A DNA stretch of 64,000 nt from Bacteroidota bacterium. Lineage in GTDB: Bacteria > Bacteroidota > Bacteroidia > AKYH767-A > 2013-40CM-41-45. The translations under genes were made by a program, and so were the position numbers. This document shows, in pieces, positions 36,119 to 46,100 of this stretch (positions are counted from its first letter, which is position 1; every line of letters starts with the position of its first letter). The notes below the pieces were generated by a model. The model had not been told where the DNA came from and ran no database searches. It saw nothing but the letters and a program-made list of their open reading frames with translations. The stretch lies in assembly GCA_004295015.1 (NCBI GenBank), contig SHNE01000032.1:27955-91954 (forward strand), given 5' to 3'.

Positions 36119-37861
36119 TCAATAGACAATTAGTTTTTGTACGGTTTTTTCATCACCGCTTGACATTTGAATGATATATACTCCGCCGGAGTAATTACCC
36201 GTATTCACAAAAAAGTTTTTTCTCCCGGCAGCTTTACCGGAATAAATTTTTTCTATAAGTTGCCCGACCGAATTCCGAATTTCTACTTCAATGTATGCTT
36301 CATTCTCAGTTGAGATAGGAATACATGTAATCCCTTGTGATGGGTTTGGGAAAACCGGAGACATTACAGAATTTGAACTCTTAGGGTTTTCTGTCAGAGT
36401 AGTATTTAACAGTATTTCGAAATCCCAGTAGGCGGCAGGAGCCGGAAGCGGACGAACTTGTAGTTTCCCACTCACAGCTTCGGCTTGTATGTAGTAATGT
36501 ACTTTGCTTCCCGCCGGCTGTGCAGGAATAAAGCCTGTCCATGTATCATTTGCAGAGGAGCTCAAATTCATACTTGTGCTCTGATAAGGATTGAGTGTGT
36601 CTGTTCTGAAATAAATACTTGCCTGTGAAATTCCTGAACGATGGAGTATTCTTGCATCAACCTGATAAGGAGAAGCGGCATTGTATGTGTCGTGCAAAGC
36701 CTGATGAGAAATCAGGAGTGGGTCAGCTGTAGAAACTTCTTTAGTAATGCAATGAATTGCTCCAAGTGCAGAAATCATCGAATTGCAATTAATTCCTGTA
36801 ATGGTATATCCAGGAAGAGCTTCCCTCCAAATTCTTATTGCTGTTGTATCATATTGCTCGTCGTAGATAGGAAGAATTACAGTTTTATTGACAAAGACAG
36901 CATTGGCATAAGTCCGATAATCTCCACCGGTGTTAGGATATGCTCCCGAATTATCAGGCGGCATTGGAACCCTGACAACTTTATATGGTGTTCCAAAAAC
37001 TGAATTGAAATTGGCGAGAATATATTGAAGATTTGCTTCTATTTGAGGACCATCTGCTATACCCTGAGGATATTCTCCCATAAGAATTGTTTCTTCATCC
37101 AACAGTTTCATGTGCATATCAATGTGGTGAATCTGATCATAAGGGAGTGTAGGCATTTTAATATATCTCGTAATTCCCATAAACTCATTCATGATGGAAT
37201 CAATACCGGCCTCGCTCTTCATTGGATTTTCCTGCAAAATTAGGTTGGAAGAAAATCCGGTTCCTAAACCATCCGTCATAAAGTTTCCACCGGTATGAAT
37301 AAGGTCATAAGGACTTTGAGTTGTTTGATACATTGGTAAGCCTGTGTGACGTTGAATGGCTGCAGGAACGGTATCGTCTTTCGCACGCGGCCTGTTATAG
37401 ATCCAGTCGATGAGGGCAAGGGAATCTACATCATTTGTATATACATTCCATGGGCCATAGTCGCGACACCAGATGGAATTAAAAGGTTCGATCAGGTATT
37501 CAATATTGTAGAGGGGTACTGAATTCGAACTAAGATAATTTTTTACAGAGGTGGAATCAGAACAGATAATTAACACTTTGGTTTCGACTTGTGCAGCACG
37601 AACAATTTCTTTCAGGATAGATGTGTAGCTCGTCCAGGTAATCATCAATGCATCTATTTCTTCCCATTCTGCGCTGGCACGTACCGGTGAAAAAGGAGGC
37701 TGAGTAATACCATTGCTGCTATTAGTTTGAATTTGGCGGAGGTAATCAGGAATTAAAAGCCTTTCCGATGGGCTCAGTTTATGCTCGACAGATGTTGATT
37801 GTCCGGCAGATATATTTATCAGAAAAAAAAGAAATGCGAATACGAGCGTATATTTTTTCAT
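36119..37861 (-). CDS. Secreted peptidylarginine/agmatine deiminase family protein, T9SS type A
   Basis: 580 residues from the ATG at 37861, which starts a signal peptide (MKKYTLVFAFLFFLINISAG). The longer frame to 37942 adds a non-signal leader. The deiminase domain (about 55-385) has WCRDYGPW (Asp134), YNRPRAKDD (Arg157, Arg159), HTGGNFMTDG, HHIDMHMK (His246, Asp248) and GAIHCITKE (Cys371). The set parallels PPAD of Porphyromonas (Asp130, Arg152, Arg154, His236, Asp238, Cys351, from memory). An Ig-like domain (about 390-485) and a type A sorting tail (VFPNPSQGITCIPI, GGVYIIQM, KLIVY) complete the PPAD-like architecture. By family the reaction is hydrolysis of a guanidino group, giving citrulline residues or N-carbamoylputrescine. 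The NRPR motif favours peptidylarginine, but this is unproven. Confidence 0.9.
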   Translation of the reverse strand: MKKYTLVFAFLFFLINISAGQSTSVEHKLSPSERLLIPDYLRQIQTNSSNGITQPPFSPVRASAEWEEIDALMITWTSYTSILKEIVRAAQVETKVLIICSDSTSVKNYLSSNSVPLYNIEYLIEPFNSIWCRDYGPWNVYTNDVDSLALIDWIYNRPRAKDDTVPAAIQRHTGLPMYQTTQSPYDLIHTGGNFMTDGLGTGFSSNLILQENPMKSEAGIDSIMNEFMGITRYIKMPTLPYDQIHHIDMHMKLLDEETILMGEYPQGIADGPQIEANLQYILANFNSVFGTPYKVVRVPMPPDNSGAYPNTGGDYRTYANAVFVNKTVILPIYDEQYDTTAIRIWREALPGYTITGINCNSMISALGAIHCITKEVSTADPLLISHQALHDTYNAASPYQVDARILHRSGISQASIYFRTDTLNPYQSTSMNLSSSANDTWTGFIPAQPAGSKVHYYIQAEAVSGKLQVRPLPAPAAYWDFEILLNTTLTENPKSSNSVMSPVFPNPSQGITCIPISTENEAYIEVEIRNSVGQLIEKIYSGKAAGRKNFFVNTGNYSGGVYIIQMSSGDEKTVQKLIVY

Positions 37862-37945
37862 TGTTGAATATGGTAAAAAAGTAACCGATATATTGGCTTT
37901 AAATGATTTCACTGTAATGTTTTTATACCGGATACAATCCAATCT

Positions 37946-38731
37946 TTAGCTTAACGTGAAATCATCTCCGTCCTTTGCAAAAGAAAATTGTTCTCTAAAC
38001 TCCACCAGCGATCGTTTGTTCAATAATATCGTTTCGTGTTTTTCTTCGTATGGTTTGAAGGTGGAAATCAATTCACCTTTGTAATCGATAGCAGCTGATT
38101 CGCCTTTATAGATGATTTTATTTTCGTCTTCACCAACTCTGTTTACACCTATAACATAACTTTGGTTTTCGATAGCTCTTGCAACTAGTAATTGATTCCA
38201 TGCTAAATTTCTTTTTTCGGGCCAGTTTGCCACATAAAGAAGAACGTCGTATTCTAGTGATTTAGTTCTTCTGCTCCATACCGGAAACCGGAGGTCATAA
38301 CAGATAAGAGGAAATATTTTCCACCCATTTAATGGCATTATCCATTGATGATTTCCCCTGGAATATGTTTTTTCTTCTTCTGCCAATGAAAAGAGATGTC
38401 TTTTATCGTAGTGGCTGAATGATCCATTTGGGTTCATCCAAATCAATCGATTGTAGTATTTGTTATCTTCCTTAATTATCAAACTTCCTGTGATTACTGC
38501 TTTTTTCTCGGCAGCGTTTTTATGCATCCATTCCATTGTTTCTCCACCCATATCTTCAGCGAGTTTAGCTGCATTCATTGAAAATCCGGTGCTAAACATT
38601 TCCGGTAGGATAATGAGATCGGTCTCAGTAACTATAGATCGAAAATAATTCGAAAAAAACTCTCTGTTTTTCTTAGGAGACTCCCAAAACAGGTTCGGCT
38701 GAACCATTGTAATTTTTAATTCTGTTGTCAT
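37946..38731 (-). CDS. Nitrilase-superfamily omega-amidase (YafV/Nit2-like)
   Basis: 261 residues, cytoplasmic carbon-nitrogen hydrolase. The catalytic triad is Glu44 in LIILPEMFSTGFSM, Lys110 in YDKRHLFSLA and Cys144 in FPLICYDLRFPVW. The GFSM and KRHLFS motifs are those of omega-amidases, which hydrolyse alpha-ketoglutaramate or alpha-ketosuccinamate to the dicarboxylate plus ammonia. The gene lies 33 bases after the aminotransferase on the same strand. Aminotransferase plus omega-amidase is the known glutamine transaminase/omega-amidase route that pulls transamination of keto-methylthiobutyrate towards methionine. The two are very probably co-transcribed. Confidence 0.92.
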   Translation of the reverse strand: MTTELKITMVQPNLFWESPKKNREFFSNYFRSIVTETDLIILPEMFSTGFSMNAAKLAEDMGGETMEWMHKNAAEKKAVITGSLIIKEDNKYYNRLIWMNPNGSFSHYDKRHLFSLAEEEKTYSRGNHQWIMPLNGWKIFPLICYDLRFPVWSRRTKSLEYDVLLYVANWPEKRNLAWNQLLVARAIENQSYVIGVNRVGEDENKIIYKGESAAIDYKGELISTFKPYEEKHETILLNKRSLVEFREQFSFAKDGDDFTLS

Positions 38732-38764
38732 ATTTTAATTTGATGTACTTGTAGTATGACTAGC

Positions 38765-39919
38765 TTAAACTTTACAGATTAAATCAGCTGCTTTCTCCAG
38801 GGTCTCATCCTTTTTTGCAAAACAGAATCTGAGAAGTTTTGTGTCCGGTGCTTTTTGATAGAACACTGACAGAGGAATTGATGCAACACCATATTCTTTT
38901 GTGAGCCGTTTGGCAAAATTTGTGTCTTTTTCTTTGGTGATAGCACTATAATCCAGAAGTTGAAAATAAGTTCCCTGAGAAGGAGTAAATGTAAACCTGG
39001 AAGCCGAAATAAGTTCTAAGAAATAATCTCTTTTTTTCTGAAAGAAATCAGGTAGTTCGAGGTAACTTTTATTTTTAAGATAATCGGCCAATGCATATTG
39101 AATCGGTGTATTGGATGTGAATACCACGAACTGGTGCACTTTCCTGAATTCTGCCATAAGGTTGACCGGAGCAAAACAGTAGCCCATCTTCCATCCGGTA
39201 GTATGGTAAGTTTTTCCAAAGCTGAATACAACGAAGCTTCGTTCTCTTAAGCCCGGATAGCTTATTGCACTCTCATGTTTTTTGCCATCGAAAATTATGT
39301 GTTCATATACCTCATCACTAAGTACAATAACTTCAGTTCCTTTAGTTATCCTTTCTAATTCAAGAAAATCATTCGCAGTAAAAATGGTTCCGGCAGGATT
39401 GTGTGGCGTGTTGATGAGAATCATTCTTGTCCGAAATGTCATTGCTTTCCGAACAGTGTTCCAGTCGATTTTGAATTCAGGACCGCTTAGTGGAATGCAA
39501 ACAGGAACACCTCCTGCAAGTTGGATTGCAGGGATATAACAATCATAAGCAGGTTCAAGAACAATGACCTCGTCACCATCGCGGATCATTGCGGTAATAG
39601 CAGTATAGAGTGCCTGTGTACCTCCTGATGTAATATTTATTTCTGATTCCGGATCGTATTCCACCCCATAAAGGTTTTTTGTTTTTTCAGAGACTTGTTC
39701 TCTCAGAGAAAGCAGACCTTGCATTGGTGCATATTGGTTCATGCCTTGCTTCATATAGCCATGAACGAGTTCAATTAAATCAGCCGGAGATTCGAAGTCA
39801 GGAAAACCTTGAGAGAGATTGATGGCTTTGTGTTCATTCGCCAATGCTGTCATGACTGAAAAGATCGTTGTGCCAACTCCGGGCAATTTTGATTTTATTG
39901 TATTTGGATATAGAGTCAT
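38765..39919 (-). CDS. Methionine/glutamine aminotransferase (YbdL-like, class I/II)
   Basis: About 384 residues from ATG at 39919, before the conserved SKLPGVGTTIFSVMTALA; an ATG at 39934 adds five residues. Hallmarks are INLSQGFPDFESP, NITSGGTQALYTA, INTPHNPAGTIF, VLSDEVYEHIIFDGK and the PLP-lysine motif SFGKTYHTTGWKMGY. This is a PLP-dependent aminotransferase of the YbdL / kynurenine-glutamine-transaminase group, which prefers methionine, glutamine and aromatic amino acids. Pairing with the adjacent omega-amidase gene supports a glutamine-dependent role in methionine salvage. The start lies about 65 bases downstream of the terminator of the signalling operon, so it has its own promoter, though no TAnnTTTG match is evident. 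Confidence 0.9.
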   Translation of the reverse strand: MTLYPNTIKSKLPGVGTTIFSVMTALANEHKAINLSQGFPDFESPADLIELVHGYMKQGMNQYAPMQGLLSLREQVSEKTKNLYGVEYDPESEINITSGGTQALYTAITAMIRDGDEVIVLEPAYDCYIPAIQLAGGVPVCIPLSGPEFKIDWNTVRKAMTFRTRMILINTPHNPAGTIFTANDFLELERITKGTEVIVLSDEVYEHIIFDGKKHESAISYPGLRERSFVVFSFGKTYHTTGWKMGYCFAPVNLMAEFRKVHQFVVFTSNTPIQYALADYLKNKSYLELPDFFQKKRDYFLELISASRFTFTPSQGTYFQLLDYSAITKEKDTNFAKRLTKEYGVASIPLSVFYQKAPDTKLLRFCFAKKDETLEKAADLICKV

Positions 39920-39982
39920 AAGCCAGGCTTGCATTGCTCATTGTGAAGGTACAAAAAACCTCGTCTTTTGTGCCTTTAAAGC

Positions 39983-40012
39983 AAAACAGGAGCTCCGTCG
40001 GGAAGCTCCTGT
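39983..40012 (-). terminator. Rho-independent terminator of the signalling operon
   Basis: Read on the minus strand, ACAGGAGCT and AGCTCCTGT pair perfectly over nine bases around a short loop and are followed by TTTTG. It lies 25 bases after the stop of the membrane-tethered REC gene and separates it from the aminotransferase. Confidence 0.75.
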
Positions 40013-40036
40013 ATAATTTTGATAAGGTTTGTGGCT

Positions 40037-40555
40037 TTATATCCAGCCCGGATTGTCTGAGATGTTTCCGGTTTTATATAACCAAATTGCAATGATGATC
40101 ACTAATAATAAAGCTATGCCGAGTGAGTAGGTGAGCTTCTTGTACATAGTAGCCTCACCTTGCAGTTTCATTCTTTTGATAATATTAAAAATGACATTTT
40201 CACTTCGGTGAAATGCACTTTCACTCTTTACGATATAATCAAATGCGCCATATTTCATGGTGTTAACGGCGACCTCTATTTTATCCTGTCCGCTAAACAT
40301 GACAACTTCTGTCAGAGGAATGTGTTGTTTTAACTCTTTCAGAATTTCAACGCCGTCCATAGCATCTGCACCTGCTTTGTCAAAATTGTAATCCAGAAAA
40401 ATAATTTGAGGATTAATGTCAAGGTGTTTCAACGCTTCCTCACCTGAATTGTAAACATGAATTGTGAATGTCGAATATTTGCTCAGGTAGTCCTGTAGCA
40501 TCATGGACTGCATCGGGTCATCGTCAATGATAAAAATATCCTTTACTTGTTTCAT
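40037..40555 (-). CDS. Response regulator (REC) with C-terminal membrane anchor
   Basis: 172 residues. The receiver domain (about 1-125) has the acidic pocket IIDDDP (Asp11-13), the phospho-acceptor Asp55 (FLDYNFD), FSGQD in place of the usual T/S-A box, and YIVKS for the conserved lysine (Lys110). There is no DNA-binding or enzyme output. Instead a short linker (121-140) leads to one hydrophobic helix (about 142-160, LTYSLGIALLLVIIIAIWLY) and a ten-residue polar tail. A REC domain tied to the membrane by a C-terminal helix is unusual. It is the last gene of the six-gene signalling run. It probably receives phosphate from the upstream Hpt or kinase at the membrane, or acts as a phosphate sink. 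Confidence 0.88.
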   Translation of the reverse strand: MKQVKDIFIIDDDPMQSMMLQDYLSKYSTFTIHVYNSGEEALKHLDINPQIIFLDYNFDKAGADAMDGVEILKELKQHIPLTEVVMFSGQDKIEVAVNTMKYGAFDYIVKSESAFHRSENVIFNIIKRMKLQGEATMYKKLTYSLGIALLLVIIIAIWLYKTGNISDNPGWI

Positions 40556-40615
40556 AGGAGAGAATTAAGTTGTAAAAATAGGAAATTATTATTTAATTAT
40601 TTTTTCAAGTTATTA

Positions 40616-40957
40616 TTATACGATACGTTCTTTCAGTTCTGCAACGGCCATATTACAAATATTACTGAATTCACTCAGCATATCTGGCAGTTTTTCCACA
40701 TCTCTTTTTTCCGCAGCCATATGTTCTATTTCCTTCACCAATCCTTCTCCTCGTTTGATACCCATATAGGTAATTTGAGGTTTCAGGGAATGGGCCGCAG
40801 CTCTTAATTGATCATAATTTTGGTTCTTCAGATGATCCGACATAAGAGTTAATTGTCCCGGACACATTTGAATAAACATATTCATATACTTTTTCATCTT
40901 TTCCGGGTTTCCACCGGTGAAGGATTCCAAAAATGTCAGATCGGTTTCTTTGGCCAT
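40616..40957 (-). CDS. Hpt (histidine phosphotransfer) protein
   Basis: 113 residues, soluble four-helix-bundle Hpt domain. The phosphorylated histidine is His56 in LRAAAHSLKPQITYMG, the canonical AHxLK motif. Nothing else is in the chain. It would shuttle phosphate between receiver domains, most simply from the C-terminal REC of the hybrid kinase (78 bases upstream in the operon) to the tethered REC protein (60 bases downstream) or the stand-alone regulator. Confidence 0.92.
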   Translation of the reverse strand: MAKETDLTFLESFTGGNPEKMKKYMNMFIQMCPGQLTLMSDHLKNQNYDQLRAAAHSLKPQITYMGIKRGEGLVKEIEHMAAEKRDVEKLPDMLSEFSNICNMAVAELKERIV

Positions 40958-41035
40958 AAAATAAAGGTTAATGAATTATTATTTGGTTGATTTCAATTCC
41001 GAAAGAAACGAAATCTGTTCAGATGAATAACAAAC

Positions 41036-42667
41036 TCAATTAGTACTTTTCAGAACTAATTGACCTAGTTTGTTCAAAAGTTCTTGAGGGTCAAAAGGTT
41101 TTGAAATGTGGGCAGTCATGCCACAATTGAAACACTTCTCAACTTCTTCCTGAGTAACATTTGCTGTCATTGCCATGATGGGAACTTGATTTTTAGGCGA
41201 CTTGAAATCCGTCCGGATGCGCTCTGTGGCTTCAAAGCCATCCATCTGAGGCATCTGAATATCCATTAGAATTATATCGTAATCTGCCGACCTCAATTTT
41301 TCCAGTGACTCGATCCCATTTTCGGCAATGTCAACAGTTAATTCAGGAATCAGGTCGTTCAAGGTATCTACTGCAACCATTTGATTGAATCCATTGTCTT
41401 CTACCAATAATATGCGTATGCCTTTCAGGTCTTCGCCAAGAACATCACCAATTCCGGAGCCCGGCTTATTAAGGTCGGTGATATTTCCGATCGGATATGG
41501 GATTTTAAAGGAAAAGGTGGTACCCTGGCCGGGCTGGCTTTGAACGTAAATGCTTCCGTTTTGAAGTTCGACCAGTTGTTTGGAAATAGTCAGTCCTAAG
41601 CCTGTACCGCCAAATTTTCTGGTGGTATCGCTGCTAGCCTGACTGAAGCTTTCGAATATTTTATCGAGTTGTGACTGAGCAATTCCAATTCCGGTATCTG
41701 TGATGGAGAACTCCAGAATGGAAATGTTGTCGTGGCGATTTAATTCCTTTATTTGAATTGTTACAGATCCTTTCTCCGTAAACTTGATGGCATTTCCTGC
41801 AAGGTTGATCAAAATTTGATTGAGGCGTACCGGATCACCTATCACAACTTCAGGGACCTTTTCATCTATGATTTGTTTCAGTTCCAGACTTTTTTCCTCT
41901 GATTTGAAAACCATTGTATGGTAAACCGTATCCAAACAATCATGCAGGGAAAATGCAATTTTTTCAAAATCCATTTTGCCTGCTTCAATCTTTGAAAGAT
42001 CCAATATGTCGTTGATGATCACCAGCAGGTTTTCTGAAGATTTTTTTATCACATTCAGATACTTTGTCTGTTGCTGATCCATTTTTGATTTCATCAGCAA
42101 ATTTGTCAGGCCAATTACGGAATTCATCGGAGTCCTGATTTCATGACTCATATTGGCAAGAAATTGTTGTTTAAATTTCTCGCTTTGTTCTGCTTTTAGC
42201 TTTTCCAGTTCTGCTCTTTCCTTTTGCCTGATGGTGATATCGAGTTGGTCTTTTGCAATTTGTCCTTGCCGGATAATTTTATACTCGTCAATAGTCTTGT
42301 TGATCGTTGTTTCGAGATCTGTAAAGTCTATTGGCTTTGTGACAAAATCAAAAGCCCCGCGATTCATAGCAGTTCGGATGTTTTCCAAATCCCCATAGGC
42401 GCTAACAACAACTGCTTTGTAATGTTTAAATTGCTCTTTGATGCGAATCAGTAATGTCAGTCCATCCATCTCCGGCATATTGATGTCTGTGAGAATCATA
42501 TCAAACTTGTCGGGATCGTTCGTGAGCATTTTCATGGCTTCAACACCATTGCCGGCGAATTCGAAATACAGTTCGTTGTTTCTGATCCGGTGACGGAAGC
42601 GTTGCCGGATTAATAATTCCAGATCCGGTTCGTCATCTACAACTAATATTTTGGCAGTATTATCCAT
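41036..42667 (-). CDS. Hybrid REC-histidine kinase-REC protein
   Basis: 543 residues, no membrane segment or signal peptide. The N-terminal receiver (about 5-125) has ILVVDDEPD and Asp61 in [12 protein letters not shown] coiled linker (about 128-170) joins it to a HisKA domain with His175 in [14 protein letters not shown]. The HATPase domain carries an N box ([12 protein letters not shown]), G1 (SITDTGIGI) and G2 ([14 protein letters not shown]). The C-terminal receiver (about 415-540) has ILLVEDN and [12 protein letters not shown]. The REC-HK-REC order suggests the kinase is itself controlled by phosphorylation of the first receiver and passes phosphate on through the Hpt protein. It is the centre of the operon, 51 bases after the stand-alone regulator. 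Confidence 0.95.
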   Translation of the reverse strand: MDNTAKILVVDDEPDLELLIRQRFRHRIRNNELYFEFAGNGVEAMKMLTNDPDKFDMILTDINMPEMDGLTLLIRIKEQFKHYKAVVVSAYGDLENIRTAMNRGAFDFVTKPIDFTDLETTINKTIDEYKIIRQGQIAKDQLDITIRQKERAELEKLKAEQSEKFKQQFLANMSHEIRTPMNSVIGLTNLLMKSKMDQQQTKYLNVIKKSSENLLVIINDILDLSKIEAGKMDFEKIAFSLHDCLDTVYHTMVFKSEEKSLELKQIIDEKVPEVVIGDPVRLNQILINLAGNAIKFTEKGSVTIQIKELNRHDNISILEFSITDTGIGIAQSQLDKIFESFSQASSDTTRKFGGTGLGLTISKQLVELQNGSIYVQSQPGQGTTFSFKIPYPIGNITDLNKPGSGIGDVLGEDLKGIRILLVEDNGFNQMVAVDTLNDLIPELTVDIAENGIESLEKLRSADYDIILMDIQMPQMDGFEATERIRTDFKSPKNQVPIMAMTANVTQEEVEKCFNCGMTAHISKPFDPQELLNKLGQLVLKSTN

Positions 42668-42718
42668 GTGAAAAATAAAATCATGGTTCGAATTCTGTAA
42701 AGTTATCAGAATTTCGGA

Positions 42719-43102
42719 CTAATTCGTTCCTGCAAGCTTGAAAATTTTCTCTTTCAATTGCGAAAAATCTACCGGTTTTGTTACAAAATCGGAGGCTCCG
42801 TATGATACAGCTGTCCGGTGGTTGTTTTCATCTCCATAGGCAGTGACCATCATTACTTTTAGCATTGGGAATTCAACCCGGATGGTTCGCAGGAGTTCCA
42901 GTCCGGTCATTCCGGGCATATTAATGTCACTCAAAACAAGGATGAGGTCAAAGGGATTAAGTGTGCGTAAAAAATGAAGAGCATCCTTTCCACTGAATGC
43001 AAAGTCAATGCGAACTTCGCCATCTTTAAGTTCCTTCTTAAACCGCTGCTTAAACAGAACTTCTACATCCTGCTCATCATCTACCACCAACATATTTATC
43101 AT
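42719..43102 (-). CDS. Single-domain response regulator
   Basis: 127 residues consisting of a receiver domain only: MLVVDDEQD (Asp8/Asp9), phospho-acceptor Asp59 in LSDINMPGMTG, VTAYGD and FVTKPVD with the conserved lysine. Its sequence closely resembles the N-terminal receiver of the hybrid kinase encoded next (SDINMP, TAYGD/SAYGD, FVTKP, VDF/IDF), so the two probably arose by duplication. There is no output domain. It starts 12 bases after the propeller kinase stop, implying tight co-expression, and is the most likely direct partner of that kinase. Confidence 0.95.
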   Translation of the reverse strand: MINMLVVDDEQDVEVLFKQRFKKELKDGEVRIDFAFSGKDALHFLRTLNPFDLILVLSDINMPGMTGLELLRTIRVEFPMLKVMMVTAYGDENNHRTAVSYGASDFVTKPVDFSQLKEKIFKLAGTN

Positions 43103-43114
43103 TTGCGTTTTTTA

Positions 43115-46100
43115 TCAGGTTAAAATTGGCAGTAAAATGGTGAACTCTGTATATTCTCCCGGCTTAGAATCTACCTTAATATCTCCGCCATGCCCTTTTA
43201 CCACAATGTCGTAGCTAATGGATAAACCCAGTCCGGTTCCCATGCCTGTAGGTTTTGTGGTGAAGAAGGGATTGAAAATTTTATCTCTTATCTCAGCAGA
43301 AATTCCTTTTCCATTGTCTCTAACTGAAATTAGCACCTGGCCATTTAGTTTTTTAGTTGTTATTGAAACGACAGGCTGGTAGTCTGCGCTATGACTAATC
43401 TTTTTCTTTTCATCAACTGCGTAGAAGGAATTATTGAAAATATTTAAAATTACTCTGCTAATATCCTGAGGGATAATTTTTATCTGAGGGATGTCCGGTG
43501 CAAGATCTTTTTGCATCGTGCAGTTGAAGGCAGGGTCTTTTGCACGCATTCCATGGTAAGCAAGATTAAAAAATTCCTCTACCAGTTTATTTATATCAGT
43601 TACTTGTTTTTCTGCAGTAGAAGCCCGACTGTGTTGTAGCATCCCTTTCACAATACTGTCGGCTCGTTTTCCATGAAAAACTATCTTCCCTAAATTCTGT
43701 TTGAGGTCGCCAACAATTTCTTTTTTTTCTTCCTCAGGAGCCGTTCCAAATTCTTCAAGTAATTCTACAGATAACTCCGAAAAATTATTTACAAAGTTTA
43801 ATGGATTTTGGATTTCATGCGCTATCCCTGCGGTAAGTTGTCCAAGTGAGGCCATTTTTTCTGACTGTATAAGTTGATTTTGTGTCGACTTCAAATTGTC
43901 CATAGTCATAGTGAGTTCCACATTTTTTTCCTGAAGCTCATGAGTTCTGACATGCACTTTTTCCTCAAGTAATACATTTTGTTTGACAAGAGTGTTTGTA
44001 CGAATACGGATATAAGTAAAAATCAGCAAGGTTATGGCTAAGGCACTCAATCCGGTAAACCACCATGTTTTCCAAAAAGGAGGAGTGATGGTTATATCAA
44101 TTGAAATCCCGGCCTCATTCCAAACTCCGTCGTTGTTGCAGGCTTTTACTTTAAATACGTAGTGATCAGGATCTACGTTGGTGAATGTGACATAACGCCT
44201 TGTTCCGAATTCAACCCATTCATCATTGAGCCCCTCCATTTTATAGGCATATCGGTTTTTTTCGGGGAGTAAGTAATTCAGGCCTGCGAATTCGAAGGTG
44301 AAAAAATTTTGTTTATAATTGAGTTTGAGTGTCCGTTCGTTGGTGATCAAGGTGTCCATACGTGCCGGTTTTTCAAACAGGTAAAACCTTGTGATCACCA
44401 CCGGTGGAACAACTTTGTTGTCATTGATACTGTCAGGATGAAAGGCATTCAATCCTTGGTTTCCGCCAAAATACAACCAGCCATTTGCTCCTGTAAAACA
44501 GGCGTTTTCGTTGAATTTATTTTGAAGACCATCTTCCTGATTATAAATACGCGCCGAGGCAACAATTTTTGATTCAAGACTTCGAGGATTTAATTTACAT
44601 ACTCCCGAGTTAGTGCTTATCCAAAGACTACCCTTCGCGTCAGGAGAGAAGCCATTTACGATATTATTTGGCAAGCCGTCATTTTCGGTGTAGTGAAGAA
44701 AATTCGGGTTTCCGGGTTTTAACAGATTGATTCCTCCGCCGTAGGTGCCAATCCAAAGTAATCCTTTTGAATCTTCATAAACTGAATGAATAAAATTGCT
44801 GTTGATACTTGCCTTGTTGTTGATGTCGTTTTGAAATGATTTGAACTTCCCTGTTCTTTTGTCCATTTGATTGAGTCCGCCACCATAGGTTGCAATCCAC
44901 AGACTCCCTTGTCTATCCTCGTAAACATTCATTACAACGTCGTTGCTCAAGCTTGTTGGATCTGAGGCTTTATTTCTGAACGCAGAAAATTTTTCTGTTT
45001 GAGGATTAAAAACATTTAAACCCCCACCATGCGTGCCAATCCAAATTAATCCGTCTTTATCAATATATATGCTACGGACGTAATTATTACTTATTGAAGA
45101 TGGATTTGATGGATCAGATTTAAATTGTCTTACTGTTCCTTTATTTTTGTCATAGGAAATCAATCCATCGGTTGTTCCTAGCCAGAGGATGCCTTTTTTA
45201 TCTCCTGTTATTGAAAATATATTATTGAAGCGAAGCAGTGGCTGATTCAGAGATGCAAATTTTTCGGGTACAAATTTTTCTTCTTTTCGGTCAAAAACAT
45301 TCAAGCCACCGCCGAGTACGCCGACCCATATGTTTTCGTTCTCATCCTCGTAAACTGAAAAGACACTGTTGTTTCCACCTGATACAGGATTGGGTTGATA
45401 AGTATTAAATTTTGCCAAGGTGCGATTGTAAAAGCTCAGGCCTTCTGATGTAGAAATCCAAATAGTTCCGGCATTATCCTCAAATAAATTCCACACTTTA
45501 TTATTGGAAAGGGATTCGGAATTTTGTGCATTACTGAGGTATGTATATTTTCGTCCGCTGTGTATATCAATAGCATTGAGTCCGCCTCCCAGGGTTCCGA
45601 TCCACGTATTGCCATTGACATCGAGTAAAATCGAGAATACGCTATTGCTGCTCAGGCCATTTTCCTGAGTGAGATGAGTTATTTTTCCGGTTTTTGTATT
45701 GATAATATTAATCCCTCCATTTACAGTCCCTGCCCAAATATTCCCTGACTTGTCCTCCTTCAGGCATGTTATTTCGTTTTCACTTAGGGTATTCTGATTA
45801 TTTTGATTGTGCAAATATCGAACAGACTTCCGGGTTGAAACATCAAAGGCATTTAATCCATGAGCAACTGTACCAACCCAGAGTGTGCCGTTTTTATCTA
45901 AGAGTAAAGAAGAAATGGCCGGACTGCTCAAGGTTCCCGGCATGGAAAGCTGGCTTGGTGCAAGGCTGAATTTTTCGCTTGATATATCAAATGAGTTTAA
46001 TCCTTTACTGGTACCAACCCAAATAATCCCGTTTTTATCTTCACAAACAGATGAAATGATATTGTCGCTTATGGAATTATTGTCGCCCGGTCGGTTTTGG

